Source of the DNA: Lactobacillus sp. UCMA15818 | GTDB lineage: Bacteria > Bacillota > Bacilli > Lactobacillales > Lactobacillaceae | NCBI RefSeq assembly: GCF_030400225.1 | Contig: NZ_VJYB01000001.1 | Location: 496,001 to 560,000, forward strand | Reading direction: 5' to 3' | Length of the DNA stretch: 64,000 bases | Shown: positions 29,459 through 37,038 of the stretch, piece after piece | How positions within the stretch are numbered: the stretch's first letter is position 1 | How the letters are laid out: every line of letters starts with the position of its first letter | The notes under the pieces: generated by a model | The model's input: only the letters and a program-made list of their open reading frames with translations | What the model was told of the DNA's origin: nothing | The model's database searches: none | Translations under genes and position numbers: made by a program

Positions 29459-29486
29459 CGAGGTGCTTATCTTTAGCACACCTTCG
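29459..29486 (-). other. Hairpin between rpmI and rplT
   Basis: CGAGGTGCT (29459-29467) pairs with AGCACACCTTCG (29475-29486) with a one-base bulge. A second small hairpin (GGTCTT/AAGACC, about 29491-29507) follows toward rpmI. It is not U-tailed, so not a terminator. It could be a processing site or an L20-binding mimic. Confidence 0.35.
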
Positions 29487-29529
29487 AAACGGTCTTTTCT
29501 TCAAGACCTCATCATCAATTTTATTTTAA

Positions 29530-29730
29530 TTAATTCATTTGTGAAAGCATCTGCTTGATACGTTTCATATCTGAGCTAGATACCATTGAGGCTTTGCGTA
29601 ATTGACGACGTTGTTTCTTTGTCTTTCCATGGAAACGGTGACTTGTAAAAGCGTTTGAGCGCTTCAATCCGCCATCTCCTGTACGCTTAAAACGTTTTGC
29701 TGATGCACGATGTGTTTTTTGTTTTGGCAT
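29530..29730 (-). CDS. rpmI: Ribosomal protein bL35
   Basis: A 66-residue, very basic large-subunit protein ([20 protein letters not shown]). It lies between infC and rplT, 27 bases after infC. Confidence 0.97.
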   Translation of the reverse strand: MPKQKTHRASAKRFKRTGDGGLKRSNAFTSHRFHGKTKKQRRQLRKASMVSSSDMKRIKQMLSQMN

Positions 29731-29757
29731 AATACTTTCTTCCTCCTATATTAAAAC

Positions 29758-30276
29758 CTATTTTTCGGCTTTAGGTGCCAGCATCATAAACATGCTGCGT
29801 CCGTCCATTTTTGCTCTCGATTCAACAGTTGCAACTTCTTCAACCGCTTTTGCAAATCGATTCAAAACATCATAACCGATTTCTTTATGAGTAATTGCGC
29901 GTCCCTTGAAACGGATTGATACTTTTACCTTATCTCCTTTACCAAGGAATTTAAGCGCATTATTCAATTTTGTATTAAAGTCATTTGTATCAATCGTTGG
30001 ACTCAAACGAACTTCTTTAACATTGATAATTTTCTGATTCTTCCTTGCCTCACGTTGTTTCTTTTGCAGCTCAAACCGATATTTACCATAATCCATGATT
30101 CTGGCAACAGGTGGTTTCGCCTTTGGAGCAACTAAAACGAGATCGAGACTAGATTGTTCAGCTAGCGTTAGTGCCTCTTGTTTGGTTTTAACCCCAAGTT
30201 GGGAACCATCACTGGCAATTAAGCGCAATTCACTTGCACGTATGCCTTCATTTACCATCTTATCTACTGCTATGAT
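29758..30276 (-). CDS. infC: Translation initiation factor IF-3, non-canonical start codon
   Basis: Binds the 30S subunit, blocks premature 50S joining and proofreads start codons. N-domain ([13 protein letters not shown]), linker and C-domain ([15 protein letters not shown]) are complete. The first ATG (30258) is 24 bases from the strong site GGAGG at 30283-30287, too far. In frame, ATC at 30276 (6-base spacing) and ATA at 30273 (9-base) are correctly placed and restore the expected N-terminus, [10 protein letters not shown] after the initiator Met. Rare AUN starts on infC allow IF-3 autoregulation in other bacteria. ATC against ATA is not resolved. Confidence 0.9.
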   Translation of the reverse strand: MIAVDKMVNEGIRASELRLIASDGSQLGVKTKQEALTLAEQSSLDLVLVAPKAKPPVARIMDYGKYRFELQKKQREARKNQKIINVKEVRLSPTIDTNDFNTKLNNALKFLGKGDKVKVSIRFKGRAITHKEIGYDVLNRFAKAVEEVATVESRAKMDGRSMFMMLAPKAEK

Positions 30277-30311
30277 GCTTCACCTCCGTTTAATATCAGA
30301 GAAAAACGCAG

Positions 30312-30446
30312 AAAAAACCGGATAGCTTATACAAAGCTACCCGGACTAATCTTCACTTCATCAATTCGAAATAAATATCATCTGCCCGTGAACAATCAGT
30401 TCGCTAGGCGAGAAGCGGGTTGCTTCTGCTTTTTCTCAACTCTCTT
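30312..30446 (-). ncRNA. L20-type leader of infC-rpmI-rplT
   Basis: The transcript leader starts just after the promoter at 30447-30475. It carries a conserved-looking CAACCCGCTTCTCGCC segment (around 30404-30422) and ends in an intrinsic terminator: stem CCGGGTAGCTT/AAGCTATCCGG (30344-30334 with 30328-30318), then U-rich. It matches the Firmicute leader in which excess L20 causes early termination; the assignment is from recalled sequence, order and structure. Confidence 0.8.
30318..30344 (-). terminator. Attenuator terminator in the infC leader
   Basis: An 11-bp stem with one A-C mismatch and a 5-base loop, followed by six U residues, lying 42 bases before the infC start. It sits upstream of the gene, as an attenuator does. 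Confidence 0.8.
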
Positions 30447-30475
30447 ACTATACATTACTAGCAAATCAAAGTCAA
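30447..30475 (-). promoter_or_regulatory. Promoter of infC-rpmI-rplT
   Basis: On the minus strand: -35 TTGACT (30470-30475), a 17-base spacer, -10 TATAGT (30447-30452). It begins 4 bases past the last base of thrS, so the operon has its own promoter separate from thrS. Confidence 0.8.
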
Positions 30476-30478
30476 GAA

Positions 30479-32416
30479 TTATTTTGTACGACTATAGCTC
30501 GCAATATCTGCTAGAATTTCATTAATAAATTCATCCTTTGTTACATTAACCGTCTTTTTTTCACCATAACGACGGACTGCAACTTGTTTGGCTGCAACTT
30601 CTTGGTCACCAACAACCAGGATATAAGGAATCTTTGTCACTTGAGCTTGACGAACCTTATAACCCATTTTTTCATTTCGATCGTCAATCGAGACACGCAC
30701 ATTGGCAGCCGTCAAACGCGCACGCAATTCCTCACAGTATGACAAATGTAAATCATTCTTAACAGGAATAATTGTAACTTGTTTTGGAGACAACCATGTT
30801 GGGAATGCCCCTTTATACATTTCTGTCAAGTAAGCTGTAAAGCGTTCCATTGTCGAAACAATTCCACGATGAATCATAACTGGGCGATGTTCTTCGCCAT
30901 CTGCACCAATATAATGCAAATCAAACTTCTCAGGTAATAAGAAATCTAATTGAATGGTAGACAAAGTCTCTTCGCCGCCTAAAGCAGTCTTCGTTTGAAC
31001 ATCAAGCTTAGGACCATAAAAGGCAGCTTCACCTTCTGCTTCAAAGTATTCCAATCCCAAATCATCCATAGCAGACTTAAGCATTTTTTGTGATTTTTCC
31101 CACATTTCATCATCATCAAAGTACTTATGTGTGTTTTTAGGATCGCGATAACTTAAGCGGAAACGATAGTCGCTAATATCAAAATCTGCATAAACGGAAA
31201 CCATTAACTGCAAAGTATTTTTAAATTCGGCCTCAATCTGGTCAGGCGTAACAAATGTGTGCCCATCATTCAATGTCATTTCACGAACACGTGATAATCC
31301 TGTAAGTGCACCAGACTTCTCATAACGATGCATCATCCCTAACTCAGCAATTCTGAGTGGAAGATCTCGATACGAACGAATATGATGATTATAGATTTGG
31401 ATATGCGATGGACAGTTCATTGGTCGTAATTCCAATAATTCACCATCCCCCATATCCATTGGGGGAAACATATCTTCACGATAATGGTCCCAATGTCCTG
31501 ACTGTTTATACAAGTCTAAGTTAGCAAGAATCGGAGTATATACATGTTCATAGCCACGAGATACTTCTTTATCAATAATGTAGCGTTCAATTGTTCGACG
31601 AATTGTGGCACCATTAGGCATCCAGTATGGCAATCCCGCTCCAGCCTTAGGATCAACAAAGAACAAATCCAAATCATTTCCAATCACGCGATGATCACGT
31701 TCACGTGCTTCTTGTCTTCTCTGCAGTTCTTCATCCAATTCTTTTTGTTTATAAAAAGCCGTTCCATAAATGCGTTGAAGCATTGGATTGCTTGAGGCAC
31801 CCTTCCAGTACGCACCAGCAACCGAAAGCAATTTAAAAATTTTAATTGAACTAACTTTTTCCAAATATGCACCTGCAGAAACATCTACAAAGCTACCTAA
31901 TTTGTGTAAAATAACTTTGCCAGAAACAACAGCTTCTTTGACAAGCTCCATTCGATAGGCGTCACCGTCCACTAAAGCTAATGCTTCTTTTTCAGTAACT
32001 GCCAAGCGTTCAACCTTTGCACCTGATTTCACAATTTCTTGCATTTTCTGTGTAATTTTATCAAACTCAGTCTCAGCAATTTGACCAGCTGCATTATCCG
32101 TGTCAAGGAAGAAACCATGCTCGCTGATGCTACATTCTCCAAACTTCATCTCTGCATATAAATCTACCATTGAGGCACCCAATAACAATGAAACAGTCTG
32201 CCATAAGACCTTCAATCCATCTTCAGAGTCTTTTGTGACAATTTCAATTTCTCCATCAGTATCTAATGGCGCATTGTAGTCAATCAAATTGCCATTATAA
32301 CGTCCAGCAACTGCTTTTTTTGCAAGACTCGTACTAATTGATTGAGCAACCGTTGCAACCGTTGCTCCATCTTCAAATTCTTTAACAGCTCCATCAGGAA
32401 ACTTAACTTTAACCAT
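30479..32416 (-). CDS. thrS: Threonyl-tRNA synthetase with a degenerate editing site
   Basis: Charges tRNA(Thr). It has 645 residues: TGS domain (1-62), editing domain (about 63-225), class II catalytic core and anticodon-binding domain. The synthetic Zn ligands are intact (Cys in RPMNCPSH, His in LGMMHRYE, His in MIHRGIV). The editing domain is full length, but its catalytic HxxxH reads Q73-T-V-S-L77 and its Cys-x3-His reads S180-A-G-A-Y184, so serine clearance should be lost. The frame is intact throughout. Controlled by the T-box at 32456-32680. A second thrS copy elsewhere cannot be excluded. Confidence 0.97.
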   Translation of the reverse strand: MVKVKFPDGAVKEFEDGATVATVAQSISTSLAKKAVAGRYNGNLIDYNAPLDTDGEIEIVTKDSEDGLKVLWQTVSLLLGASMVDLYAEMKFGECSISEHGFFLDTDNAAGQIAETEFDKITQKMQEIVKSGAKVERLAVTEKEALALVDGDAYRMELVKEAVVSGKVILHKLGSFVDVSAGAYLEKVSSIKIFKLLSVAGAYWKGASSNPMLQRIYGTAFYKQKELDEELQRRQEARERDHRVIGNDLDLFFVDPKAGAGLPYWMPNGATIRRTIERYIIDKEVSRGYEHVYTPILANLDLYKQSGHWDHYREDMFPPMDMGDGELLELRPMNCPSHIQIYNHHIRSYRDLPLRIAELGMMHRYEKSGALTGLSRVREMTLNDGHTFVTPDQIEAEFKNTLQLMVSVYADFDISDYRFRLSYRDPKNTHKYFDDDEMWEKSQKMLKSAMDDLGLEYFEAEGEAAFYGPKLDVQTKTALGGEETLSTIQLDFLLPEKFDLHYIGADGEEHRPVMIHRGIVSTMERFTAYLTEMYKGAFPTWLSPKQVTIIPVKNDLHLSYCEELRARLTAANVRVSIDDRNEKMGYKVRQAQVTKIPYILVVGDQEVAAKQVAVRRYGEKKTVNVTKDEFINEILADIASYSRTK

Positions 32417-32455
32417 AATTCCATCTCTCCTTTAAAATAATAAACAAAATAAAAA

Positions 32456-32680
32456 TCCCTGGTATACTTAAAAAAAGTACACCAGGGACGCAATTAGCGT
32501 GGTTCCACCCAAATTTAGATATTAAAAATCTCTCACATCGTTTTTAACAGGTTCGACCCGTTCCAACCAATATTGGAATAAATTCATCATGGAGGTGGTA
32601 AGTCATCACACTAGGCAGCTTGCAGTTAATGCCACTTATCCCTGATCTAGATAACCTTTTGTCCTCTGAGATATTACTTA
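32456..32680 (-). ncRNA. T-box riboswitch upstream of thrS (threonine)
   Basis: The conserved T-box sequence GGGTGGAACCACGCT lies at about 32497-32511 on the minus strand, followed by the terminator TCCCTGGTGTAC/GTATACCAGGGA (32488-32456) and a U-rich tail. In Stem I the specifier reads ACC (32597-32599), a Thr codon, followed by A and a CCTC that closes with an upstream GAGG. Uncharged tRNA(Thr) should stabilise the antiterminator and raise thrS expression. Confidence 0.93.
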
Positions 32681-32686
32681 ACAATT

Positions 32687-32715
32687 ATTAAACCACTATT
32701 ACAGAAATCATTCAA
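32687..32715 (-). promoter_or_regulatory. Promoter of the T-box-thrS transcript
   Basis: On the minus strand: -35 TTGAAT (32710-32715), a 17-base spacer, -10 TTTAAT (32687-32692), placed between the dnaI stop and the T-box. Confidence 0.6.
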
Positions 32716-32730
32716 GCATTAAATTATAAT

Positions 32731-33648
32731 TTATGAATGGCGTCTATTTCTGCCAATCATTGTATACTCTTTACTCAAAAAAATAATTCGTTCCATTATT
32801 CTGCGTGCTTTTAACGGTTCGGCCTCTCCACGATTATTGACTGTTAAATATTGTTCCAATAAATCTTGCAGCGAAAGATTGGAGCTAAAGAAAGTTGGGA
32901 GTTCCTCTTGCATACGATATTGCAAAATAATCCCTAGAACATCATCTCTTAACCAGCTTGATAATTGATCAGCTCCAATATCGTCTAACATTAAGAGCGG
33001 AGCCTTCTTTATACTATCGATTTTTTCAATAACATTATTTGAACCAATTGCGCCTTTAATCTCAACTGCAAAAGATGGAAAATGAAGCATTGTTGAACGA
33101 AACCCCTCTTCTGCAAGCCCATTGGCAATCGCCCCCAAAAGATAAGTTTTCCCAACCCCAAAGCTTCCTTGCAGATACATTCCTTGAATAAACTTTTGTG
33201 GATTAGCGGTATACGCATCAATAAAATCCGCCGCCGCTTGTGCAATTTCTTCGCGTCCAGTTATGTCAAAATCTGCCAGCTGAGCATTTTTGATTGCTTT
33301 AGGCATGTTTAATGCCCTGACTCGCGCTCTGATTTCGGCCTGCTTTTGACTTTTTATTAATTCAGCACTTGGAACATATGCAACATCTATCAGATGATTA
33401 CTCAAAACCAATTCTGGTTGATATCCAGGTGCGGGCGTGACTTCTCCATTTTCAATCTGTCTTTTTATACTTACAAACTCATAGACTTTACTGGCACTGC
33501 GCGCTAATTCGGCCTGAGACAATTGATTTTCAGTCACAAAAGCTTTAACCTCGTCGTCGGCAAAGGCATCATCAATTAACTCTTTGTAGTTTTTCACCCA
33601 GTTTCTATTGCGAAGTTGCTGTGCCATTTCCTCGCCAATGTCCTTCAT
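32731..33648 (-). CDS. dnaI: Primosomal protein DnaI (helicase loader)
   Basis: AAA+ ATPase that loads the replicative helicase. 305 residues with an N-terminal helicase-binding domain, Walker A GSFGVGKTY and Walker B LLMLDDIGAD. It follows dnaB by 17 bases, as in Bacillus. Confidence 0.95.
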   Translation of the reverse strand: MKDIGEEMAQQLRNRNWVKNYKELIDDAFADDEVKAFVTENQLSQAELARSASKVYEFVSIKRQIENGEVTPAPGYQPELVLSNHLIDVAYVPSAELIKSQKQAEIRARVRALNMPKAIKNAQLADFDITGREEIAQAAADFIDAYTANPQKFIQGMYLQGSFGVGKTYLLGAIANGLAEEGFRSTMLHFPSFAVEIKGAIGSNNVIEKIDSIKKAPLLMLDDIGADQLSSWLRDDVLGIILQYRMQEELPTFFSSNLSLQDLLEQYLTVNNRGEAEPLKARRIMERIIFLSKEYTMIGRNRRHS

Positions 33649-33665
33649 CTTACCACCACCTTTTG

Positions 33666-35036
33666 CTAGTCGATTTTCTTCTTAAACCTACTCAGCCTTT
33701 TTTTCAATTGCGCCTGCTCTTCTTGACTCAAGGTTGACTTACCTTCTGAAACAAGTTCATTTTTCGCCCAGTCTGGCAGCTTTTCTTTTTGTACAACTCT
33801 TTTGTTTCCTGAATATCTTTGCGTTTGTGCATACTTGGAACTTTCTTTTTTAGGTGCATTGAAAGTTCGCACCTGAAGCATCGCCTCTTCTGGTGTACTG
33901 ATCTTTTTTTGACTCCAATCAGCAATAACCGCCTCAAAAAAGGCCCGATTTAGGGTAGCCATCCCCCGATCAACTATCATGTAATGAATTAAAATATTTA
34001 TTATTTCAGCTTGAAAAAAATTTTTTTGGACAACCCATTCGATAATGTTTCTCTCCGAACCGGTTACAAACGAGCCCTTCTCACGCTTCAATTCTTGCAA
34101 GAACTCTGCAGGAGCGTACGCCCTACTTGCAGCCAAAAGCTCTTGATCTTCACTTTTCAGTATCTTCTGCTTTTTATTTACTGCTTTCTTAGCTGTAATA
34201 TCCGGATTAATATCTAACATAGCCTTTGAGTCTTGCTTTGCAAATTTCTCATGGACCAACTTCCAAAATAAAGTAAAGTCCACTTGACTTGTTGCAACAT
34301 TTGCAGCTTCCTCAAGTAAACTCAACAACGCTAACTCATCAAACCCATACACCGCATTTGCAGCGGTTAGACGCTGATAATTATCAAAAACTTGTCTGCT
34401 GTCAATGAATGAATGCCCAATAAGCTGTTTTAGGAATTCTTCGTCTAAGTTAGAATTTTGTATTGCATTAGCCTTGGACAGCAATGGGTGCTCAGTCGCC
34501 ACCAAGTTCTTGCCTTCACTCAAGGTCTCTGGCTGTACTGTATAGACTTCTAGAAAGTGTTTAGTAGTTTCAACTGCCTCTTTCGTTTCAATTGGTGCGA
34601 AGAAAAAGTAAGCTCGAAGCTCCTTAAAAATTCTTTCTCCGACCGTTTCCAGCAACAAACTCCGCAGTAAATCATCCGCAAAAAAATTTGCAGGCTCTTG
34701 CGGTTCCTGAAGCTCATAAATCACCAATCTACCAAGTTCATCATTTTGCTCAAATGTTCTAAGTAATCCGATTGCTTCCAGCTTACATCTGGCTTCATAG
34801 AAAGTCTGCAAACCAATATCAAGTAAATCAAATAATTCACTGTGCATTTTTCGATTTGAGAGTTGTAAATCAGACTGCACCATTGTTCGCAAAAGGGCAT
34901 ACAGGCTGAAGCTCGCTGTTCCAACCAATGGTTGATAAAGTTTTAAAACTACTTCCAGTTGACTTTCATACAGCTTATGCCCTGTACATACTACGAATCC
35001 ATCTTTAGGTGTGAAGTTTCTCTCCTCAGCAACCAT
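33666..35036 (-). CDS. dnaB: Replication initiation and membrane attachment protein DnaB
   Basis: Firmicute DnaB-type helicase co-loader (not the helicase itself), 456 residues, with winged-helix-like N-domain and DnaD-like C-domains (EIINILIHYMIVDRG, YSGNKR region) and a basic C-terminus. The ATG at 35036 sits 7 bases after AAGGTG; the GTG opening the frame overlaps that site. Between nrdR and dnaI. Confidence 0.93.
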   Translation of the reverse strand: MVAEERNFTPKDGFVVCTGHKLYESQLEVVLKLYQPLVGTASFSLYALLRTMVQSDLQLSNRKMHSELFDLLDIGLQTFYEARCKLEAIGLLRTFEQNDELGRLVIYELQEPQEPANFFADDLLRSLLLETVGERIFKELRAYFFFAPIETKEAVETTKHFLEVYTVQPETLSEGKNLVATEHPLLSKANAIQNSNLDEEFLKQLIGHSFIDSRQVFDNYQRLTAANAVYGFDELALLSLLEEAANVATSQVDFTLFWKLVHEKFAKQDSKAMLDINPDITAKKAVNKKQKILKSEDQELLAASRAYAPAEFLQELKREKGSFVTGSERNIIEWVVQKNFFQAEIINILIHYMIVDRGMATLNRAFFEAVIADWSQKKISTPEEAMLQVRTFNAPKKESSKYAQTQRYSGNKRVVQKEKLPDWAKNELVSEGKSTLSQEEQAQLKKRLSRFKKKID

Positions 35037-35050
35037 CTGCACTCACCTTC

Positions 35051-35545
35051 TTACTCACTCTTTTCATCGTCATTACTTGAAAGATTTTTCTTATCCCGTG
35101 CCATCATTTCTTGTAGTTCCTTTAAGAATACACGCATATCCTTAAATTGCCTATAGACACTTGCAAAACGAATGTAAGATATTTCATCGACATCTGCCAA
35201 CATTCCCATCACATATTCTCCAATCAACTGACTAGAAACTTCACTTTCACCAAGCGAACGCACCTTATTTTCAACTTCATCAACAATTTTCGTAATCTGA
35301 TCCATTCCAACTGGTCTTTTTTCAGCAGCTCTAATAATTCCGCGCAAAATCTTCTCGCGATTAAATTCATCGCGTGTCCCATCCTTTTTGATTACTAACA
35401 GCGGAGTAACTTCAATTCTTTCAAACGTTGTGAATCTAAAGCCACAAGCCTCACACTCACGGCGTCTTCTAATTACATGACCATCATCTGCAGGACGACT
35501 ATCAACCACTCGTGAACCATTATGATGGCACTTGGGACATCTCAT
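35051..35545 (-). CDS. nrdR: Transcriptional repressor NrdR
   Basis: ATP/dATP-sensing repressor of ribonucleotide reductase genes. 164 residues: Zn ribbon C-x2-C...C-x2-C (CPKC, CEAC), then an ATP-cone ([16 protein letters not shown]). The ATG at 35545 is placed by GAGGTGA. Its NrdR-box targets lie outside this window. Confidence 0.96.
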   Translation of the reverse strand: MRCPKCHHNGSRVVDSRPADDGHVIRRRRECEACGFRFTTFERIEVTPLLVIKKDGTRDEFNREKILRGIIRAAEKRPVGMDQITKIVDEVENKVRSLGESEVSSQLIGEYVMGMLADVDEISYIRFASVYRQFKDMRVFLKELQEMMARDKKNLSSNDDEKSE

Positions 35546-35588
35546 ATCTTTCACCTCATTATTTTATACCTTTAATATACAGTGTTAA

Positions 35589-36188
35589 TTACACTAATTC
35601 CATTGTCTCTAGCCATTTTAGCACTTGCTTAAGTGTTTCTTCAACTTGTTTAGAGTTATCAATTAAAACATCAGCTAGTATGCAGCGTTCTTCATTTGAC
35701 ATTTGACTCAAAATCCGTTGCTGTGCTTGTTGCTCGGTATAACCGTCTCTTGCCACCAAGCGCTCTACTTGTAGTTTTTCTGGAACCCAAACACACATGA
35801 CACTATCACAATATTTTTGATAATTGCCTTCAAAAAGTAATGGAATATCTAATACCAGTAACCTACAATCCGCTACTCTTGCTGCAACAATCAAATCTTC
35901 AATTCGCTTATGAATTAATGGACCTGTTATATCGGTCAATTGTTTTAACTTATTTTTGTCATTGAATACAAGTGAGCCCAACTTCTTACGATTCAACTCA
36001 CCCGTACTCGTTAAGTAATCTTCACCGAAAATATTCACAATCTGGCTTAATCCAACGCTCCCTTTTTGAACAACTTCGCGTGCAACCCGGTCACCATCGA
36101 TAATCTTTGCACCTTTTTTTCTTAAAAAGAGACTGACTGTTGATTTACCGGCTGCAATTCCTCCAGTAAGCCCAAGAATATATGTCAC
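35589..36188 (-). CDS. coaE: Dephospho-CoA kinase
   Basis: The last step of CoA synthesis. 199 residues with P-loop GLTGGIAAGKST and the lid/CoA regions. It starts with GTG directly after the mutM TGA (no gap), with AAGGTGA as ribosome site, so it is coupled to mutM. Confidence 0.95.
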   Translation of the reverse strand: MTYILGLTGGIAAGKSTVSLFLRKKGAKIIDGDRVAREVVQKGSVGLSQIVNIFGEDYLTSTGELNRKKLGSLVFNDKNKLKQLTDITGPLIHKRIEDLIVAARVADCRLLVLDIPLLFEGNYQKYCDSVMCVWVPEKLQVERLVARDGYTEQQAQQRILSQMSNEERCILADVLIDNSKQVEETLKQVLKWLETMELV

Positions 36189-37016
36189 TCATTTCACCTT
36201 CTGACAATTTGGACAATAATGGGTTCCTCTTTGAGCAACAACTATTTTTTCAATTGAGTTTCCACACCTGCGACAAGGTTCACCCGTCCTGCCATATGCA
36301 TTCAGGTCAAATTGAAATGTCCCTGAATTTTCAAACGCATTTGTATAACTCCTAATTGTTGTCCCGCCAGCTTTCACAGCCTTTGCTAACTCAGCAATAA
36401 TTGCATCATGCAAAATAATAATTTCATTTTTCTCCAGGTGCTTAGCAATTGTCTGTGGGTTTATTTTACTCATCCACAGAACTTCATCGACATAAATATT
36501 TCCTAAACCTACAACCAAACTCTGATCAAGTAATGCAGGCTTGATCATCTTATTTTTCTTTTTCAATTTGTTTGTAAAATCTTCTATGCTAAAATCAGTT
36601 TTTGTCGGTTCTGGGCCTAATTTCTTTAGACTTTTTAAGTCATTGATATTATCTGTCTTGACTAATTCCATTCTGCCAAATTTACGCACATCATTATATC
36701 TAAGCTGTTTCCCATCCGTAAATTCAAAAATAATATGCGTGTGTTTCTCAATTTCATCACCAGTTTGACGAACAAAATACTTTCCTTCCATTCGTAAGTG
36801 AGAGACCAGCGAAATCCCATCATCAAAGTTAAAAATCAAATACTTTCCCCGGCGTCCAATCTCTTTAATCGTCAATCCCTCAAGTGTTTCAATAAAAATA
36901 TTGGTATCTCCATTTATAATCTTGGGGTAAAGGACTGTCACTTTGCGAATCTTTTTGTTCAATACTAATTGGCGTAGCCCTTGACGTACAGTTTCCACTT
37001 CAGGCAATTCAGGCAT
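36189..37016 (-). CDS. mutM: Formamidopyrimidine-DNA glycosylase
   Basis: Removes 8-oxoguanine and FaPy lesions, then cleaves the AP site. 275 residues with the catalytic PELPEVE N-terminus (Pro as nucleophile), the Lys in HLRMEGKY, the H2TH region and a C-terminal Zn finger C-x2-C...C-x2-C (CRRC, CPNC). 22 bases after polA. Confidence 0.97.
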   Translation of the reverse strand: MPELPEVETVRQGLRQLVLNKKIRKVTVLYPKIINGDTNIFIETLEGLTIKEIGRRGKYLIFNFDDGISLVSHLRMEGKYFVRQTGDEIEKHTHIIFEFTDGKQLRYNDVRKFGRMELVKTDNINDLKSLKKLGPEPTKTDFSIEDFTNKLKKKNKMIKPALLDQSLVVGLGNIYVDEVLWMSKINPQTIAKHLEKNEIIILHDAIIAELAKAVKAGGTTIRSYTNAFENSGTFQFDLNAYGRTGEPCRRCGNSIEKIVVAQRGTHYCPNCQKVK

Positions 37017-37038
37017 TTTTTATCTCCTTCTCAAAACT

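Noticed and set aside
30479-32416. thrS as a pseudogene because of the missing editing residues
   Set aside because: The frame is intact, the synthetic site complete, and the T-box and promoter are well formed; a functional but non-editing enzyme is more likely.
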